A DNA stretch of 64,000 nucleotides from the NCBI RefSeq assembly GCF_002776575.1, contig NZ_CP022549.1, positions 132,580 through 196,579 of the forward strand. The letters run 5' to 3'. Every line of letters starts with the position of its first letter. Positions within the stretch are counted from its first letter, which is position 1. Of this stretch, positions 60,669-64,000 are shown one piece after another. The DNA is from Sphingorhabdus sp. YGSMI21. GTDB lineage: Bacteria > Pseudomonadota > Alphaproteobacteria > Sphingomonadales > Sphingomonadaceae. Below the pieces are notes generated by a model that saw only the letters and a program-made list of their open reading frames with translations, searched no databases and was not told the DNA's origin. Both the position numbers and the translations under genes were made by a program.

Positions 60669-62672
60669 ATGCCCGACGATCACAAACCGGACGACGGGTA
60701 CAACCACGCGCACGGTGGTTTGTTGAACCGGCTTTTGGGCGGCCGCGCCGAGGTCATCTTTGCCGCTCTTTGTGGCGTTACCTTGCTGTTTGGGTGGCTG
60801 GGGCCGAAATACGGCATGATGTCCGAACAATTCGGACTTGGTCTGCTGCTGGCGGCTTACTTCTTCGGGGGATACTTCACCCTGCGTGAGGCGGTTGAAA
60901 AAATTTTCAAGGGGCAGTTCCAGATTGATTTTCTGATGCTGGTGGCCGCCACCGGTGCAGCCATTCTGGGGGAATGGGCCGAAGGGGCCTTCCTGCTGTT
61001 TCTGTTCAGCGTTGGCCATACCCTTGAAAATTACGCCATGGGCAGAGCCAGAAATGCCGTCGCGGCCTTGGCTGATCTCACACCGGACGAGGCTTTGGTC
61101 CGTAGAGGTGACAAAACCGAAACGGTATTGATCGAAAATCTGCTGGTGGGGGACATCGTCGTTGTCCGTTCCAATGAACGGCTTCCCGCGGATGGCTTCG
61201 TTGTCAAAGGATCAAGTGCCGTGAACCAGGCCCCAATCACGGGCGAGAGTGCGCCGGTAGATAAAATGCCTGTCGATGATCCCCAATATGCCGCAAGGAA
61301 TCTGGATACGCTCACTGCGGAAGCACGCGTCTTCGCCGGTTCAATAAACGGCAGCGGTAGCCTTGATGTTCAGGTCTCGAAACTCTCGAGAGAATCGACC
61401 TTGGCGCGGGTAGTGACAATGGTGGCCGAAGCGCAGACCCGCCAGTCACCGACACAGAGCTTTACCAAAAAGTTCGAAAAGATATTTGTGCCATTCGTCA
61501 TTGTGCTGGCCGTCGTGACCAGCTTTTCGTTCCTGATTTTCGACGAAACAGCCGCTGTAAGCTTTTACCGTGCAATGGCTGTTCTGGTCGCGGCCAGTCC
61601 CTGCGCTTTGGCGATTGCGACACCCAGCGCGGTGCTGTCGGGGGTCGCCCGTGCGGCGCGGGGCGGGGTGTTGATAAAGGGCGGTGCACCGCTGGAAGCT
61701 ATGGGTCATCTGGACGCGATCGCATTTGACAAAACCGGCACCCTGACTATCGGAGAGCCACATCTCGTGGAAATCGCGCCCTACGGCGATGTGTCAGAGA
61801 CTGAACTGCTGCAGGTCAGCGCCGCCGTCGAAATGCTGAGCGATCACCCGCTTGCACAGGCCGTTGTCAGGGATGTCAAAGACCGCCTTGGCGATTTGCC
61901 GTCCGAAGCCTCCGATTTTGTCAATATTATTGGCAAAGGCGTATCGGCAAAGGTTGGCGACAAGAAGGTTCACATCGGCAAGACCGCCCTGTTCGACGAT
62001 GTCGGAGGATTGCCTTTGCCTGTTGATCTGCGCGCATCGGTGGGGGCGATGTCACAAAATGGTCGCACGACCATGATCGTCAGAAGCGGTGACATATATC
62101 TTGGCGCAATCGGTCTGATGGATACACCGCGCGAGGACGCGAACTCGGTCATCGCCGCGCTGCGTGATCTAGGGCTGAAGCGGATGATGATGATCTCCGG
62201 CGATAACCAGAATGTCGCCGATACCATCGCCAAAGCGGTCGGCCTCGACACTGCGTTCGGCGATTTGATGCCCGAAGACAAGGTGACAAAGATTGCCGCT
62301 CTCAAGGCGGACGGTGGCGTGGCGATGGTTGGCGACGGCGTGAACGACGCCCCGGCGATGGCCAATGCCACAGTTGGTATTGCCATGGGGGCCGCAGGAT
62401 CCGATGTCGCGCTGGAGACTGCGGACATCGCGCTGATGGCGGATGATTTACAGACCCTGCCATTTGCCGTGGGGCTCAGCCGTCAGACCAGTCGCGTTAT
62501 CCGCCTCAATCTTTGGTTTAGCCTTGGCGTAGTTGCCTTCCTGATTCCGGCGACCTTGTTGGGCCTGGGGATTGGACCGGCTGTCCTGATACACGAGGGA
62601 TCAACACTGGTCGTTGTTGCCAATGCGTTGCGATTGCTGGCCTTCAAGGATAATCGCGTCAAACCGGCATAG
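60669..62672 (+). CDS. P1B-4-type heavy-metal ATPase (Co/Fe/Zn exporter)
   Basis: 667 residues from ATG 60669 (AAAGGA in front). No HMA domain; a short His/Asp N-terminus (DDHKPDDGYNHAHGG). Core motifs: membrane SPCALAIATP (about 61596) instead of CPC, DKTGTLTIG, SDHPLAQAV, GDGVNDAPAM, and in the last helices HEGSTLVVVANALRLL. SPC together with HEG(G/S)T defines the P1B-4 class (CoaT, CtpD, PfeT), which exports Co(II), Fe(II) or Zn(II). The neighbouring genes are an iron-uptake set and channel, so iron or cobalt is the likeliest substrate. Confidence 0.92.
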   Translation: MPDDHKPDDGYNHAHGGLLNRLLGGRAEVIFAALCGVTLLFGWLGPKYGMMSEQFGLGLLLAAYFFGGYFTLREAVEKIFKGQFQIDFLMLVAATGAAILGEWAEGAFLLFLFSVGHTLENYAMGRARNAVAALADLTPDEALVRRGDKTETVLIENLLVGDIVVVRSNERLPADGFVVKGSSAVNQAPITGESAPVDKMPVDDPQYAARNLDTLTAEARVFAGSINGSGSLDVQVSKLSRESTLARVVTMVAEAQTRQSPTQSFTKKFEKIFVPFVIVLAVVTSFSFLIFDETAAVSFYRAMAVLVAASPCALAIATPSAVLSGVARAARGGVLIKGGAPLEAMGHLDAIAFDKTGTLTIGEPHLVEIAPYGDVSETELLQVSAAVEMLSDHPLAQAVVRDVKDRLGDLPSEASDFVNIIGKGVSAKVGDKKVHIGKTALFDDVGGLPLPVDLRASVGAMSQNGRTTMIVRSGDIYLGAIGLMDTPREDANSVIAALRDLGLKRMMMISGDNQNVADTIAKAVGLDTAFGDLMPEDKVTKIAALKADGGVAMVGDGVNDAPAMANATVGIAMGAAGSDVALETADIALMADDLQTLPFAVGLSRQTSRVIRLNLWFSLGVVAFLIPATLLGLGIGPAVLIHEGSTLVVVANALRLLAFKDNRVKPA

Positions 62673-62681
62673 CATGCGCGG

Positions 62682-64000
62682 TCACAGACGCAGTGGAGGC
62701 GTCAGTCCGCTGTCTTCGAGCTCCCAATTGGCCAGCCATGTGTCCAACCGCCGTTCCAGCACAAGGTAGTTCCGTTGCGCGACATAACATCCGTGCTGAC
62801 CTGGTAGCGGCCGAATGCGAATTGGATTCTGCGAAAGTGGCGCTTCGCCCAATTGTGCAAGACTGCCGAGAAATCTGGCCCAGGCACGAGGTGGCGCCCG
62901 ATGCGCGATGCCAGACGCCACAAGCTGGTCGATCCGAAGTCCCTCTCCGAGCTCCATCACGGCCCGCGTCGCCAGATGAATTTCTCCAGAAACTACCGTG
63001 ATATTCTGCTCAACGGCGCGCGCCATGTCCCGTACGAGGCGTAACATTCGCACCCACTCCACACGATGGCCACGGCTCTGCCACTGATCGCGCAGATCGT
63101 CTTCGTATTTTTGCATACGCGGGATTACGACCATCAGCGCCTCAAGAATGGACAGGCGCGGTCCAAGCAGCGGCACGCTAGACATCAAGAGCGTTCGGCC
63201 CGTTTCCCTTTTTGCAGCCTCGGACTCCATCATCGACCATCCACCGATCCCCATGACACCTTTTCGTGTTCGCTCCCGATCTCAGGTCCGGTGCCAGAAT
63301 GCGCAGCCCCGGCCCACGGACAACCCAGCCGAGATGATGCCCTGCGGGGTCGTTAAACCGCGCGGGAAGATCCCCTTGAACCGCCGCCTGCTGGAAAATC
63401 AAAAAGTTCTCCCGCGCGGTGTTAAAAAGTGTCTGGCCGACAGCCGAATGGGTCTGCCATCGCCTGAGCGAGCCCCAGCCGTCGCAAATATCGTGATCAT
63501 CCCACTGCATCAGCGACGGCACACGTGCGGCAATCCATGCGAATTCAGGTGCAGAGTAAAGCTCTGCGTAGCGATCAAAAAACTTCTGGTGCAGATGGTG
63601 GTGCAGATTGGCTTGGTCAGCTTGGGAGGGATTTTCGGGAACATGCGATGGCCAGTCTTCGCTCAGAGGATGGCCCTGCGTGACTTCATCGGCATAGACC
63701 TGATCGCCCCCATGCAGCAGCAGTGCGAAAGGTTCCTCCTGGTGCGCCTTACACAGCCGCGCCACATCGCGTTGCGCTCCGACCCTTCACGCTCCAGGTC
63801 GCCAATCTCTTCACCGTTGCACGACACAAATGCGATCCGCAGATCGCCGCGCAAATCGCCCGCCACGGGGTAGATTTCGCCATTCCAGCGATACTCCGAT
63901 GGCCGGTCACTCGGCAGGTTGAACCGCACGCGCCAGACCGTCGCGCTGTCGAACTGCGCCAATATTTCGGGAGCATGCATCGCCTCCGACGTCTTGACGT
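62682..64000 (-). pseudogene. PhoD-like alkaline phosphatase/phosphodiesterase, two frameshifts
   Basis: Coding potential continues in three successive frames. (1) >64000 to about 63765: EILAQFDSATVWRVRFNLPSD ... RIAFVSCNGEE. (2) about 63765 to 63265: ALLLHGGDQVYADE ... PSLMQWDDHDICDGWGS ... RILAPDLRSG. (3) about 63265 to 62682: VMGIGGWSMMESEA ... LLMSSVPLLGPRLSILE ... VVSGEIHLATRAVMELG. These are in the order of the PhoD metal-binding motifs (HGGDQ, WDDHD, DLRS, SGEIH). Two frameshifts, near 63765 and 63262, separate them; sequencing errors are possible. The gene begins right of the window. Confidence 0.75.

Noticed and set aside
1..64000. tRNA, rRNA, CRISPR arrays and phage structural genes
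   Set aside because: Looked for while reading; no cloverleaf-type sequence, rRNA segment, repeat-spacer array or capsid/tail gene was recognised. A covariance-model search would settle the RNA part.

Overview
The window looks like an accessory (plasmid or genomic-island) region of an alphaproteobacterium, probably a sphingomonad. Pointers are the gene families present (DUF736, DUF2493, MobF relaxase plus TraD, PepSY/TonB iron uptake, CopA/CopB/CopC copper set), moderate GC and ordinary alphaproteobacterial codon use. The taxonomic call is inference; no rRNA, tRNA or CRISPR array was seen.

1-18.4 kb is a copper and metal resistance cluster. It opens with the end of a CusA-type RND pump, a CusF-like lipoprotein, a 41-residue membrane peptide and a broken YHS gene. 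A CsoR-family repressor (7.64-7.93 kb) then faces a six-gene minus-strand operon: DUF5676 protein, CopA P1B-ATPase, methyltransferase, membrane protein, APC permease and ion channel. A second minus-strand operon (CopC, DUF2231-like protein, DUF411 protein, Met/His-rich protein) diverges from a cnrY-cnrX-cnrH-like sigma/anti-sigma/sensor module. The plus strand continues with the multicopper oxidase, CopB, an NTF2-like protein, a DUF305 protein and a cytochrome c-FTR1 permease fusion. Three matching promoter-like sequences (before copC, cnrY and the multicopper oxidase gene) outline a possible regulon of the CnrH-like sigma factor.

18.4-42.1 kb is a defence and stress island. It holds a damaged IS3-family element, two different antitoxin/RES toxin pairs, and a long plus-strand operon. 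The operon's first gene, a sigma-like protein, is split by an intact IS256-family element with an 8-bp target duplication. Behind it lie a possible HTH protein, an IrrE-protease/UvrD-helicase/Fe-S nuclease fusion, a ubiquitin-like protein, a cysteine-free E2-like protein, a JAMM peptidase, an E1-like enzyme, and an SbcD/YhaN-type nuclease and ATPase pair. This is the best candidate for an undescribed system. Next come an Mrr-nSTAND-like NTPase, a Fic protein with an AbiEi-like N-terminus, and a HipBA pair behind a striking inverted-repeat operator.

42.1-54.3 kb carries mobilization genes on the minus strand: MobF relaxase with a large acidic insertion, TraD coupling protein, a ribbon-helix-helix protein and a candidate oriT. 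DUF2493 and DUF736 proteins and a ~260-bp imperfect palindrome follow. No type IV secretion genes lie in the window.

54.3-64 kb starts with an iron-uptake trio (TonB receptor, PepSY protein, small membrane protein). Then come decayed IS110 and IS200 copies and a ruined P-type ATPase tail, an MscS-like channel, an intact P1B-4-type ATPase (SPC/HEGST motifs), and a PhoD-like phosphatase gene with two frameshifts that runs off the window.
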